Shown: piece by piece, positions 1-12,077 of the stretch
How the letters are laid out: every line of letters starts with the position of its first letter
Numbering within the stretch: the stretch's first letter is position 1
Origin: Helicobacter suis HS1
GTDB lineage: Bacteria; Campylobacterota; Campylobacteria; Campylobacterales; Helicobacteraceae
Direction of reading: 5' to 3'
DNA: 64,000 bases
Assembly (NCBI RefSeq): GCF_026000295.1
Contig: NZ_AP026769.1
Span: forward strand, 124,001 to 188,000
The notes under the pieces: model-generated
Told to the model about the DNA's origin: nothing
Database searches by the model: none
What the model saw: the letters and a program-made list of their open reading frames with translations, nothing else
Program-made: the position numbers and the translations under genes

Positions 1-11
1 CAAGGCTGGTT

Positions 12-1382
12 TTGAAGTTTAAAAATCTTTGGATACTCTTGCTTTCTTTTTCTTGCTTATTAGCTTTTGATTATAAAATTAGTGGCCGTGTTGGCTCGTT
101 TTCACGCGTAGGGTTTAACAATTCAGCTATCAATTCAAATAAGGGAATCTACCCAACGGGGAGTTATGTTACCACCGTAGGAATGTTACAAATTGATGTT
201 AATTTATTGCCTAAATCTGTAAGTGCGCATAAACTGAAAGCAGGGATTGGAGGAGAACTAGGCGCTCTGGCTTTTGATTCTACAAAAACCCTTATCAATC
301 AAAGCGATCCAAGTGCCGGATACCAACCCGCTGGCTGGTATTATATCGGGCGTTGGCAGGGTTATTTATTAAATGCCCCATGGGCTAAGTCCAACTATGG
401 CAATAGCTTATACGCCCATAACTACATTATTTATAATTCCTATATCAGTTATGCTTACAAAGATATAGCGGGTTGTACTCTGGGGCGTTACCGCAGCCAC
501 GCGCTTTTTTTAAGCGATCATAATCAAGGGTTTGAGTGCTTTGTAAAAAAGAAAAGTTGGCGTTTGGATTGGTTTAGTAGCTATGGACGGGGCCGTTCTA
601 CTTTGCAATATATCCGCGACTTTTATACTTTTACATTGCACGCGCAATTTTTGGAAGTTTACTTGGGTTTATGGATTTATATGCTTTTGATTATCACTTT
701 TCAGGCAATGTGGGTTCATTCTCACGCATTGGTTTTAATAACGCCCCCATCAACTCAGATAAAGGGCTTTATCCAACTGGTAGCTATGTAACCACCATTG
801 GGGCACTACAAGTAGATGCTAATTTATTACCAAAGTCTATCAGCGCACACAAACTAAGTATAGGGCTTGGTGGAGAAATAGGGGGACTAGCCTATGATTC
901 AACTAGGGCTTTGATAGATCAGAGTGCGCCTAATTCAGGTTTGCAACCAGCTAACTGGTATGAATTTTGGCAATTCAAACGCGATGTTTGCCCGTTTTGG
1001 TACGCCTATTAACTACGACACCAAAGATCATACACCCTATGATAGCCGTTTGGATAATCTTTATAATGCTAATGCGCTCACTCTAGTAGCGCGGGGGGGA
1101 GGTGCTTATAAAAAGCTTTCTTGGGAAGTGCTAGGCAGGCTTACTTATTCGCCTAAGGCTAATGAACAAGCTTTGGGTTTTACCTGTTTTTATAATGTAA
1201 CTAAAAATATCCGCGTAATGCTACGGCTTAATTATTATGAAGTGTTCACATACCGCGGGTATAAGGTGGGCTATTCTGGAGCCCCTAATTTCAAATTTGC
1301 CCCTACGATTCAGGATCGCAGCTATCTTATGACCTCTATTAGTTATCAATTTGGAGGTTTTACAAAATTTATCAAAAAGTAA
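12..1382 (+). pseudogene. Hof-family outer membrane protein, interrupted by a copied block
   Basis: The TTG start is followed by a hydrophobic signal peptide ending at FDYKISG, then the Hof-family opening (SFSRVGFNN, KGIYPTGSYVTT, LLPKS), so this was an outer membrane beta-barrel of the Helicobacter Hof group. Codons 12-625 run to YIRDFY. The C-terminal strands, from NFGNSNAMF to the terminal aromatic YQFGG, occupy 962-1382. Between them, 626-961 is a perfect copy of the 5' part of the next gene, read in another frame with stops. Both native flanks are in the same frame, and the block (336 nt) is almost the same length as the segment missing by comparison with the paralogue (about 333 nt). 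The gene was therefore overwritten, not split by an insertion. It may be intact in the organism if the block is an assembly error. Confidence 0.8.
626..961 (+). repeat. 336-bp copied block (source 1407-1742)
   Basis: Identical over all 336 positions to 1407-1742, same orientation, offset 781. The source is in context as the signal peptide and N-terminal barrel of the downstream Hof gene. Here it sits out of frame in the middle of the upstream Hof gene. No terminal inverted repeats, target-site duplication or transposase are visible. Confidence 0.95.
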
Positions 1383-1391
1383 GGATAATCC

Positions 1392-2762
1392 ATGCATAAC
1401 TCTTTGTACTTTTACATTGCACGCGCAATTTTTGGAAGTTTACTTGGGTTTATGGATTTATATGCTTTTGATTATCACTTTTCAGGCAATGTGGGTTCAT
1501 TCTCACGCATTGGTTTTAATAACGCCCCCATCAACTCAGATAAAGGGCTTTATCCAACTGGTAGCTATGTAACCACCATTGGGGCACTACAAGTAGATGC
1601 TAATTTATTACCAAAGTCTATCAGCGCACACAAACTAAGTATAGGGCTTGGTGGAGAAATAGGGGGACTAGCCTATGATTCAACTAGGGCTTTGATAGAT
1701 CAGAGTGCGCCTAATTCAGGTTTGCAACCAGCTAACTGGTATTATATGGGGCGCTGGGAAGGGTATTTAATGAATGCTTCTTGGAAGTCTGTACGCTTTG
1801 AAGATGAATCGCATGCTAAAAATTATATTTTATATAATGCCTATCTGAATTACACCTATAAAGATATTTTTGGAATCATACTAGGCCGCTATATCAGTTC
1901 TGAAGCTTTGTTTTTGCGTGGCTATAATCAAGGCTTTACAGTCTTTTTACATCTGGGTAATTTCAAGCTTACATGGTTTAGCACCTATGGCAGGGGTTTA
2001 GCCAATGTCCAATTTATCCGGGATTTTTATGCCCCTGTGAGTTATGAGTTTAGTAGTGGCCGCCGTGTCAATTATGGCATGCATGCCATCTCTTTAGTTT
2101 ATGCAACCAAGCACTACACGATCAAACCCTTCTTTTGGTTTTATCCTAAAAATTTTAACGCCCCCGGCTTACAGGCGAGTGCGACCTTTAATCCGGGTCA
2201 GTTCAAAATTCAAACCGATATTTATGCTTGGTTTCCTATTTATAGCGCTGCTCTAGCCAAAACCTATTATCGTGGCAATTTAATAGGCCATGATACGGCC
2301 ACTCTCTTAGTGCGCCAAAGGTTTTACTACAAAGATTACTATTTTGGTTATGGGGTGTATAAGAATTTTGGCAATGCTAATGCCCAGTTAGGCTGGAATG
2401 GTTCGCCTGTTTCTTTTGATACCACAGATGATACCCCCTATGAAGATGCTTATACTAATCTTTATGATGCCAATGCCATTACTTTACATGCCCGTTTAGG
2501 TGGGACATTTAAACATTTCTCTTGGTATTTACTAGGCAAACTCACCTTTGCCCCGCGCGCACAATCACAAAGTCTAGGTCTGACATGCGAGTATAATTTA
2601 GGTAAACATATCCACTTGATGTTACGCATCAATGGCTACCAAGTAAGCATGCATAGAGGTTATAAAGTGGCCTACTTTGGAGCTCCCAACCCTAAATTTG
2701 CCCCCACCACCCAAGATCGCAGTTATGTCATGACTTCTATCAAATACGATTTAGCACTCTAA
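1392..2762 (+). CDS. Hof-family outer membrane protein
   Basis: A 456-residue outer membrane protein with an N-terminal signal segment (hydrophobic up to about residue 24, mature start near AFDYHFSG). Hof-type blocks follow: SFSRIGFNN, KGLYPTGSYVTT, LLPKS, a GRW/GRY pair and aromatic-rich alternating strands. It ends in KYDLAL, a typical beta-barrel end, where terminal hydrophobic residues are used for outer membrane insertion. It lies 9 nt after the broken paralogue, with which it shares the repeated architecture over its whole length. Hof proteins are a Helicobacter-specific porin-like family; the substrate is unknown. Its first 350 nt or so are the source of the block pasted into the upstream gene. 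Confidence 0.8.
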   Translation: MHNSLYFYIARAIFGSLLGFMDLYAFDYHFSGNVGSFSRIGFNNAPINSDKGLYPTGSYVTTIGALQVDANLLPKSISAHKLSIGLGGEIGGLAYDSTRALIDQSAPNSGLQPANWYYMGRWEGYLMNASWKSVRFEDESHAKNYILYNAYLNYTYKDIFGIILGRYISSEALFLRGYNQGFTVFLHLGNFKLTWFSTYGRGLANVQFIRDFYAPVSYEFSSGRRVNYGMHAISLVYATKHYTIKPFFWFYPKNFNAPGLQASATFNPGQFKIQTDIYAWFPIYSAALAKTYYRGNLIGHDTATLLVRQRFYYKDYYFGYGVYKNFGNANAQLGWNGSPVSFDTTDDTPYEDAYTNLYDANAITLHARLGGTFKHFSWYLLGKLTFAPRAQSQSLGLTCEYNLGKHIHLMLRINGYQVSMHRGYKVAYFGAPNPKFAPTTQDRSYVMTSIKYDLAL

Positions 2763-2794
2763 AAGACTGATTTAATCTAAAATGCTCGTTTTTC

Positions 2795-2803
2795 TGTTAG
2801 AAT
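2795..2803 (+). promoter_or_regulatory. Extended -10 promoter of the terD operon
   Basis: TG-T-TAGAAT, the extended -10 form usual for the Helicobacter housekeeping sigma factor, 33 nt upstream of the first terD start. No clear -35, as is normal for this genus. Confidence 0.5.
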
Positions 2804-2835
2804 GGGGGCTTATTTGATCAAAATATAAGGGAGAT

Positions 2836-3417
2836 ATGATGTCAGTTAGTTTAGTTAAAGGTGGAAGGATATCTTTAAGCAAAGAAAAACCCGGATTGTC
2901 TAAAATTGTTGTAGGGCTGGGCTGGGATGTGAATGCAAGCGATACAGGGCGCGAGTTTGATTTAGACGCTTCTGTATTTTTAACAGATGCCTCTGGTAAA
3001 GTTAGCGATGATGCCAATTTTGTGTTTTATAACAATCTTACAAGTAAAGATGGATCTGTAGTACACACCGGAGATAATCGCACCGGAGCCGGTGAGGGCG
3101 ATGATGAAAGCATTAAAGTTGATTTAAACAAAGTCTCTGCTGATGTTAAAGAAATTAATATTGTAGTTACTATCCATGAAGCTAATGAGCGCAAACAAAA
3201 TTTTGGCATGGTTAGAAATGCCTTTGTACGCGTTGTAGATGAAAGCGATGGGAAAGAAATTTTGCGTTATGACTTAGAAGAGGATTTTTCTGTTGAAACC
3301 GCTTTGATGTTTGGGCGACTCTATAGAGATAGTAATGAGTGGAAATTTGCCGCTGTAGGCACAGGGTTTAAAGAAGGCCTAGCGGGTTTTTGTAGACAAT
3401 TTGGTGTGAATATTTAA
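2836..3417 (+). CDS. TerD family stress protein
   Basis: A 193-residue TerD-fold protein. It has the family opening [12 protein letters not shown], the DLDAS acidic motif (residues 42-46) and the GDNRTG-x4-DDE loop (about 79-91), which together form the calcium-binding sites of TerD proteins, and an EWKFAAVG strand near the end. TerD proteins are cytosolic calcium-binding factors linked to tellurite, oxidative and phage stress in other bacteria; the biochemical role is unsettled. An AGGGAG ribosome site precedes two adjacent ATGs (2836 and 2839); the second may be the true start. It is the first gene of a four-gene coupled operon with its own promoter. I do not recall TerD in H. pylori, so this is probably accessory to the gastric non-pylori group. 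Confidence 0.92.
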   Translation: MMSVSLVKGGRISLSKEKPGLSKIVVGLGWDVNASDTGREFDLDASVFLTDASGKVSDDANFVFYNNLTSKDGSVVHTGDNRTGAGEGDDESIKVDLNKVSADVKEINIVVTIHEANERKQNFGMVRNAFVRVVDESDGKEILRYDLEEDFSVETALMFGRLYRDSNEWKFAAVGTGFKEGLAGFCRQFGVNI

Positions 3418-3426
3418 AGGGGTTTT

Positions 3427-4029
3427 ATGGTTAGTCTAGTTAAGGGACAAAAAATTTCTTTAAAGAAAGAAGATGGCAATGCACTTAAATCCTTTTGTGT
3501 AGGGGCTAATTGGGGGGCGATTAGTAAAAAAGGTTTTTTTGGCAATACCAAGACTGAAGCGGTGGATTTAGATTTGAGTGTGGGGCTATTTGATCAAAAT
3601 AAGCGCCTTGTAGATTGTGTGTATTTTGGTAAGAAAGCAAGTAGTGGAATTAAACATAGTGGCGATGATCGCACGGGTGATGTAGGGGGCGATGATGGCT
3701 TAGACAATGAAATTATTAGCCTTGCTTTAGATAGTTTAGATCCAGCTATTGAGCAATTAGTTTTTGTACTTAATTCTTATACCCATATTGATTTTGATAA
3801 AATCCCCTTTGCCAGTATTAGACTCTATGAGGGCACGCCAGAGAAAGTACAAAATATCTTTGCTTCTTACAATGTGGCTAAAGATGTGGCTTTTGCGGGT
3901 AAAGAGGCCATGATTTTAGGCAAACTTTATAAACACAATGGGGAATGGAAGTTTAGCGCTATTGGCGAGCCCACAGCTGATTCTAAATTAGAAACACTTC
4001 TAAAAGAGTCCGTGCCTAAATATTTATGA
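3427..4029 (+). CDS. TerD family stress protein, second paralogue
   Basis: A 200-residue TerD-domain protein, a distant paralogue of the preceding gene. It opens with SLVKGQKISLKKED, carries VDLDLSVGLFD (about 46-56), the calcium loop GDDRTGDVGGDDG (79-91) and the closing EWKFSAIGE. The acidic residues of both loops are retained, so calcium binding is likely. The start ATG lies 9 nt after the first terD, and the stop overlaps the next start by 4 nt (ATGA), so the two TerD proteins and the HD protein are translated together. In other bacteria TerD paralogues act with partners such as TerB, TerC and TerF; none of those is seen nearby. Confidence 0.9.
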   Translation: MVSLVKGQKISLKKEDGNALKSFCVGANWGAISKKGFFGNTKTEAVDLDLSVGLFDQNKRLVDCVYFGKKASSGIKHSGDDRTGDVGGDDGLDNEIISLALDSLDPAIEQLVFVLNSYTHIDFDKIPFASIRLYEGTPEKVQNIFASYNVAKDVAFAGKEAMILGKLYKHNGEWKFSAIGEPTADSKLETLLKESVPKYL

Positions 4030-5201
4030 CAGAAGGTTATAAACCCCACTTACAAAGCGCGTTGTTGCGCCGTTTGTTTGTGGCGGCTTCTATTAGGCGT
4101 TGGAACGATCAAGCCTGCCCGATTGAATTTAGCGAACTAGACAAACAAGCGCATAAGGCGATGGTGGTGGTTTTATTAGCCAATCACCATACAGGTATTG
4201 ATTGGGATAAATTACTACGCTATTTTTGTTTTGAGTTTTTAAGCCGCGTGGTGTTAACTGATATTAAACCCCCCATTTATCACGAACTACTCAAAAAGCA
4301 CCGGGAGGCTTTTGCTGATTATGTCTGGGGCGTGTTAGAAGATGAGGTAGAAGGGTATGCTTTTTTTAAACACTTGCATGGCTATTTTTGTAAGCCTCCC
4401 ACAGATATAGAACACCAACTGTTAAAAGCCGCCCATGACTATGTTTCTGCTTGGGAATTTGATTTTATTGCAAATTTTTATCCCCATGGTTATGGGGTTA
4501 AAGATATTAGAAAAAACCTAAATGATGCACTATCTGAGCATGCGCATTTGTTAAATATACCCCATTTAGAATTGCTAGCCTCTATGTTTGGGCAGTTGCG
4601 CTTCCAAAAGCGTTGGAGTCAAACCCCTAGAGTTCCACAAACTAGTGTTTTAGGCCATGCGCTATTTGTGGCTTTATGTGCTTTTTTGCTTAGTTTTGAT
4701 TTAAAAGCTTGTATGCAAATGCGTATCAATCACTTTTTAGGCGGGCTTTTCCATGATTTACCCGAAGTCTTGACGCGTGATATTATCTCTCCAATTAAAC
4801 ATGGCGTATTAGGTTTAGATGTGTACTTAAAATCCCTAGAAGCGCGCGCTATGCAGGAAAATATTTTACAATATGTCAGTCCTGATTTTAAACAAGATTT
4901 GCTCTACTTCACTCAAGATGAATTTAAAGATCGCTATATTCACCCAGAAACTCAGAAAATTATTTTTGTTGATTCTATTTCATTATGGCAAGAATATAAC
5001 CAAGATCCATACAAAAGCATGTGTGGGAGTCTTTTAAAATTTTGTGATCGTTTGAGTGCCTTTTTAGAGGCTAAGATTTCTATTTCACATGGGATTAAAA
5101 GCGATGTATTAGTCAATGGAGCGGCTAAAATTAAAGAAAAGTGCATGCATACTTGCATTCAAGGTATTTATTTAGGCGCGCTTTTGGAGGATTTTACCTG
5201 A
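4026..5201 (+). CDS. HD-domain phosphohydrolase (YfbR-like), TerD-operon member
   Basis: A 391-residue protein with a C-terminal HD domain. H211 (GHALF), H243-D244 in GGLFHDLPEVLTRDI, and downstream D residues (VDSIS; CDRLSAF near 335) match the metal ligands of YfbR-type nucleotidases and related HD hydrolases, including the EVLT-D-x4-P signature. Residues 30-100 look like a second, decayed HD repeat (QAHKAMV, then FEFLSRVVLTDIKPP, where HD has become EF), suggesting an internal duplication with one active site kept. It overlaps the upstream TerD gene and the downstream coiled-coil gene by 4 nt each. A nucleotide or dinucleotide phosphohydrolase role is inferred; the substrate is unknown. 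Confidence 0.78.
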   Translation: MTEGYKPHLQSALLRRLFVAASIRRWNDQACPIEFSELDKQAHKAMVVVLLANHHTGIDWDKLLRYFCFEFLSRVVLTDIKPPIYHELLKKHREAFADYVWGVLEDEVEGYAFFKHLHGYFCKPPTDIEHQLLKAAHDYVSAWEFDFIANFYPHGYGVKDIRKNLNDALSEHAHLLNIPHLELLASMFGQLRFQKRWSQTPRVPQTSVLGHALFVALCAFLLSFDLKACMQMRINHFLGGLFHDLPEVLTRDIISPIKHGVLGLDVYLKSLEARAMQENILQYVSPDFKQDLLYFTQDEFKDRYIHPETQKIIFVDSISLWQEYNQDPYKSMCGSLLKFCDRLSAFLEAKISISHGIKSDVLVNGAAKIKEKCMHTCIQGIYLGALLEDFT

Positions 5202-6154
5202 AACTTTGGCTCATCTGTTTTATTGGTTTATTACAAGCTGCAGCCATGATCACTTTAGATACACAGGCTAATGCTAAGCTAGCTACTTCAAATGCCAATG
5301 AAAGTACCATGATTGCTAAGTTACAAGAGAATTTGCGCTTATTCCAGCAACTATTAGATCGGGCTAAAAGCCAAGCCAATACTTTAGAACAAATTAAAGA
5401 CACGCTAGCACAGACTCAAGAATTCATGCGAGCCTCCATCGCCCCATTAGAACCCATGCAAAACTATTTAGAACAAGAACTTAAAACCGCTCAGATTCAA
5501 GAAAAAGATTTACAAAAGCGTATGCAGGATTATTTAAAATTCCAGACTATCCAATTAGCCCGCTTAGAAAAAGCCTGTCCTTGGCTAGATTTTAACACCG
5601 CTACACTCACCCAAGATCACCCACAAGCCAAACAAATTTTAGAGACTCTTAAACACCACAACCCCCCTTTAGCGCCCAAACCCTTAAGCATGTTACTTTG
5701 TGAGCGCGTGCAAGCTAGTGAGGCTAAAGAGAAGTATCAAGAAAATCTTAAAGACATGCAAGAGGCATTACTTAAGGGGGATTTTAAGCACTATAAACAA
5801 ATCCAAGCCAAGGTCTTTTATCCAGACTCTAAACAAATGCCTTTGATTCCTCTTGATAAACGCTTAGAGCAATTACAAGAGAATTTTTCTAATACCCATT
5901 TAGAAGAACAAATCAAAGCCCTTAATTCTCATTTAGCCACAGACTTAAAACAAGCAAAAAATCCCAACGCTAGAGCTTTAGCCTATGCTAACTATAACCA
6001 ACAAGCACAAGGGCTACAATTGCGGCTACTTTTAGAATTAACCCGCCATTTAGCCTTTCTTAATGAAACTATGGCCATGCAAGCTAGCCTTTTAAATAAA
6101 CACCTCCCCTTAAAATCTAGTACACCGCTTAATGCTTATGGCTTTCCTAATTAA
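5198..6154 (+). CDS. Exported coiled-coil protein, probable CTG start
   Basis: I do not recognise the family. From codon 5198 the protein starts with a short signal peptide (KLWLICFIGLLQAAA) followed by about 300 residues of Gln/Leu/Lys-rich heptads: coiled coil at about 35-130 and 210-260. It is therefore probably periplasmic and helical. The only start giving a clean signal peptide is CTG at 5198. This CTG overlaps the TGA of the HD gene (CTGA, the same geometry as the ATGA junction one gene earlier) and has GGAGG 7 nt upstream. A longer reading from 5141 would overlap the HD gene by 61 nt and put charged residues before the signal segment. The 3' end overlaps the convergent hypothetical gene by 4 nt. 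Confidence 0.7.
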   Translation: MKLWLICFIGLLQAAAMITLDTQANAKLATSNANESTMIAKLQENLRLFQQLLDRAKSQANTLEQIKDTLAQTQEFMRASIAPLEPMQNYLEQELKTAQIQEKDLQKRMQDYLKFQTIQLARLEKACPWLDFNTATLTQDHPQAKQILETLKHHNPPLAPKPLSMLLCERVQASEAKEKYQENLKDMQEALLKGDFKHYKQIQAKVFYPDSKQMPLIPLDKRLEQLQENFSNTHLEEQIKALNSHLATDLKQAKNPNARALAYANYNQQAQGLQLRLLLELTRHLAFLNETMAMQASLLNKHLPLKSSTPLNAYGFPN

Positions 6155-6896
6155 CCTCTAGTATCTAATAAACTTTGCTCAAAATTAAAAAGCGGTTGGG
6201 GGGGCTTTGTTACAAAAATCTGGATTTGATCAAAACCCTTTAGCTGATCTTGATTATTCTTGAGATGTTGTGCCACACTCTCATAAGAAACCCCCAAAGA
6301 TAAACCCACTCCCCCCTCTTGCTTATAAACCACCCCCTCTAAAGGCCCTAAATGTGGGTATAGGGCGTAAAACTCTAGCCGTTCTTGTTCTTTTTTAGCC
6401 TTGAATTGTACAAAAGCCTCTTGGTGGCCATCTTGAATAATAAAGCTAGCCACTTGGTGGTGCAAGGAGAGCAAGAGATTACCCAAGATTAAAAAATCTT
6501 GGCGGGTGTGGGCGTGGGTAAAATGATGAATCAAGGTTTCTTTATAATCTTGAAAATGCTCTTGGCTTAATAATTTAGGCAAATCTTTTAATTCAAATTT
6601 AAGCGGCGCGTCTTTGAGTTGTTCGCTAATGGGGGGCTGGGCTATAAGATTAGAAAGCATAGTTGCCCCCACTGAACTTTTATGCATCAAAGCCCAGTAA
6701 GTTTTTCCTAACGCGCACAGAATCTGGCTTTTGGTTTCTAAAATTTGATTACCAAGTTGTAATAAATATTTCTGATCCCCCTTTTTCTCTAAGACTTTTA
6801 ATAAAAGCGGTAAAGTGGCGTTGAAATTATGGGTATTTTGCGTGTCTTTTAAAAACTCTTGGAGCAGCGAAAGATTTTGTAAGGCGCTAATAGGGT

Positions 6897-6903
<7 letters not shown>
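6151..6903 (-). CDS. Conserved hypothetical protein next to coaBC
   Basis: A 250-residue soluble, Leu/Gln-rich, mostly helical protein with no signal peptide, membrane segment or recognisable catalytic motif. The ATG at 6903 overlaps the coaBC stop by 7 nt, so the two are translationally coupled. From memory, H. pylori has a hypothetical gene in the same place after dfp/coaBC (the HP0842 position). The function is unknown; conserved coupling to coenzyme A synthesis is the only hint. The 3' end meets the convergent coiled-coil gene with a 4-nt overlap and no terminator can be seen there. Confidence 0.72.
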
Positions 6904-10078
<3,175 letters not shown>

Positions 10079-10090
10079 ACAAGAGCAATT

Positions 10091-10099
10091 TGTTAAAAT
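10091..10099 (+). promoter_or_regulatory. Extended -10 promoter of tkt
   Basis: TG-T-TAAAAT, 29 nt upstream of the tkt start, in the 49-nt gap after ribF. It would drive tkt-addB-ftsK. Confidence 0.45.
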
Positions 10100-10127
10100 A
10101 ACCCCATTCTCCACTAAAAGGTTTGCC

Positions 10128-12077
10128 ATGCACTTTTCTAAACTCCCTCTTAGTCAAGAGGATTTACCCACTTTACAAAAAATGGCCACTACGCTGCGCT
10201 TTTTATGTGCAGACATGGTAGAAAAGGCAAATAGCGGCCACCCCGGTGTAGCGCTGGGTTTAGCCGATGTGGCGGTGGTGCTGGGCTTACATCTTAACTT
10301 AAACCCTAAACATGTACAATGGCTTAATCGTGATCGCTTGATCTTTAGTGGCGGGCATGCAAGTTCTCTAGCCTACGCACTTTTACACCTTTGGGGCTTT
10401 GAAATTAGTTTAGAAGATCTAAAAGCCTTTAGACAACTTGATTCTAAAACCCCCGGACATTTAGAGTTTGGACACACTCAAGGAATTGAAATCACAACAG
10501 GCCCACTAGGGCAAGGTTTTGCTAATGCGGTGGGTTTTGCTCTTGCTAGTACTCTTGCTAAGGATTTTTTAGGGGAGGTTATTTCTCACAAGGTTTACTG
10601 TCTATGTGGTGATGGGGATTTACAGGAGGGTATTAGTTATGAAAGCGCCTCTTTTGCGGGGCATTTAGGGCTTAATAATTTGATTGTAATTTATGATAGC
10701 AATTCTATCACCATTGAAGGGGAGGCCAATTTAGCCTTTAGTGAGGATATTGCTATGCGCTTTAAATCACAAGGCTGGGAGGTGCTTAGCTGTAATGGGC
10801 ATGATTTTTTAGAGATTGATAGAACGATTTTACTTGCTAAAACCTGTACTAAACCCGTGCTTATTATTGCTAAAACCACAATTGGTAAGGGGGCTTTAGG
10901 GGTGGAGGGGAGTGCTAAGGTTCATGGCGCGCCTTTGGGTTTAAAAACACTTGAGAGCTCTAAAAAAGCCTGTGGGTGGCCTCTTGAGTCTTTTTATATC
11001 CCTAAAGAAATTGCCTTGCACTTTAACATGCAAAGAGGCGAGGCTATGCAAAATCTTTGGGAGCAACAAATCACACCAGCTATTCAAGATAAAATCACCC
11101 ATTTACAAGCCAAAGATTTTAGCCAAGTGATCTACCCTAGCTTTAAAACAGGAGAAAGCCTTGCTACGCGTGCAAGTAATGGGCAAATTTTAAATGCCAT
11201 TAGCCAAGCTTATCAAGGATTTTTAGGAGGGAGTGCGGATTTAGCCCCCTCTACTAACACCACACTCCACCAAGAGAAAGATTACACACCCTCCCATGTT
11301 GGGCGCAATTTACACTTTGGTATTAGAGAACATGCTATGGCAGCTATTAGTAATGGGATAGCTAACTATGGTTTATTTGTACCCTTTTGTGCGACCTTCT
11401 TTGTCTTTAGCGATTATTTACTCCCTAGTTTGCGCTTAAGCGCTTTAATGCAAACACCTATCTTTTATATTTTTACCCATGATAGTATTGGAGTTGGCGA
11501 AGATGGCCCTACTCACCAGCCTATTGAACACTTAAGCCATTTAAGGGCTTTGCCTAATTTTTATGTGTTTAGACCTATGGATGCCCATGAAAATGTGGCA
11601 TGTTGGCAGGTGGCCTTGAGGCTTAAATCTAGCTGTGCTTTTGTACTCTCACGCCAAAGTTTAGAGATCATGCCCCCTGTATCATCTGATAGTGTGCAAA
11701 GAGGGGGGTATGTTTTATACAAAAGCCCAAGTGAGGCTCAAATTACTCTAGTTAGTAGCGGGAGTGAGGTACAAATTAGTTTAAAAGCCGCCCATTTATT
11801 AGAAGAACAAAATATTGCTGTGCAGGTGGTAAGTGTCCCCTGTTTTGATTTACTTTTAAAACAAGATCAAAAATATCTAGAATCGCTTTTTGTCGGGCGC
11901 GTGCTTGCAATTGAGGCCAGTAGAGGTTTAGAGTGGTTTAGGTTTGCAGATGCTTTAGTTAATATGGAGAGTTTTGGAAAATCTGCCCCCGGTTCTCTTC
12001 TCTTTGAACATTTTGGTTTTACACCGCAAAATATCGCTCAAAAAGCCAAAGATTTATTACAGGAAGTTAAATGTTAG
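10128..12077 (+). CDS. tkt: Transketolase
   Basis: Transketolase moves two-carbon units between pentose-pathway sugar phosphates using thiamine diphosphate. The 649-residue protein has the substrate histidine region NSGHPGVALG, the phosphate-site GGHASSLAYALLH, the thiamine-diphosphate motif GDGDLQEG...YDSN, and in the second half GIREHAMAAISNG and THDSIGVGEDGPTHQP (the conserved E and H of the pyrimidine domain). Length and domain order are normal. It is the first gene of a run tkt-addB-ftsK with overlapping junctions; the addB start lies inside its last codons. Confidence 0.96.
   Translation: MHFSKLPLSQEDLPTLQKMATTLRFLCADMVEKANSGHPGVALGLADVAVVLGLHLNLNPKHVQWLNRDRLIFSGGHASSLAYALLHLWGFEISLEDLKAFRQLDSKTPGHLEFGHTQGIEITTGPLGQGFANAVGFALASTLAKDFLGEVISHKVYCLCGDGDLQEGISYESASFAGHLGLNNLIVIYDSNSITIEGEANLAFSEDIAMRFKSQGWEVLSCNGHDFLEIDRTILLAKTCTKPVLIIAKTTIGKGALGVEGSAKVHGAPLGLKTLESSKKACGWPLESFYIPKEIALHFNMQRGEAMQNLWEQQITPAIQDKITHLQAKDFSQVIYPSFKTGESLATRASNGQILNAISQAYQGFLGGSADLAPSTNTTLHQEKDYTPSHVGRNLHFGIREHAMAAISNGIANYGLFVPFCATFFVFSDYLLPSLRLSALMQTPIFYIFTHDSIGVGEDGPTHQPIEHLSHLRALPNFYVFRPMDAHENVACWQVALRLKSSCAFVLSRQSLEIMPPVSSDSVQRGGYVLYKSPSEAQITLVSSGSEVQISLKAAHLLEEQNIAVQVVSVPCFDLLLKQDQKYLESLFVGRVLAIEASRGLEWFRFADALVNMESFGKSAPGSLLFEHFGFTPQNIAQKAKDLLQEVKC

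Noticed and set aside
626-961. The repeated blocks as insertion sequences or integrated mobile elements
   Set aside because: No transposase, inverted ends or target duplications; every block is plain coding sequence from a neighbour and replaces rather than inserts.
5141-5197. GTG/ATG-type start for the coiled-coil gene at 5141
   Set aside because: It would overlap the HD gene by 61 nt and place 19 polar residues before a perfect signal peptide.
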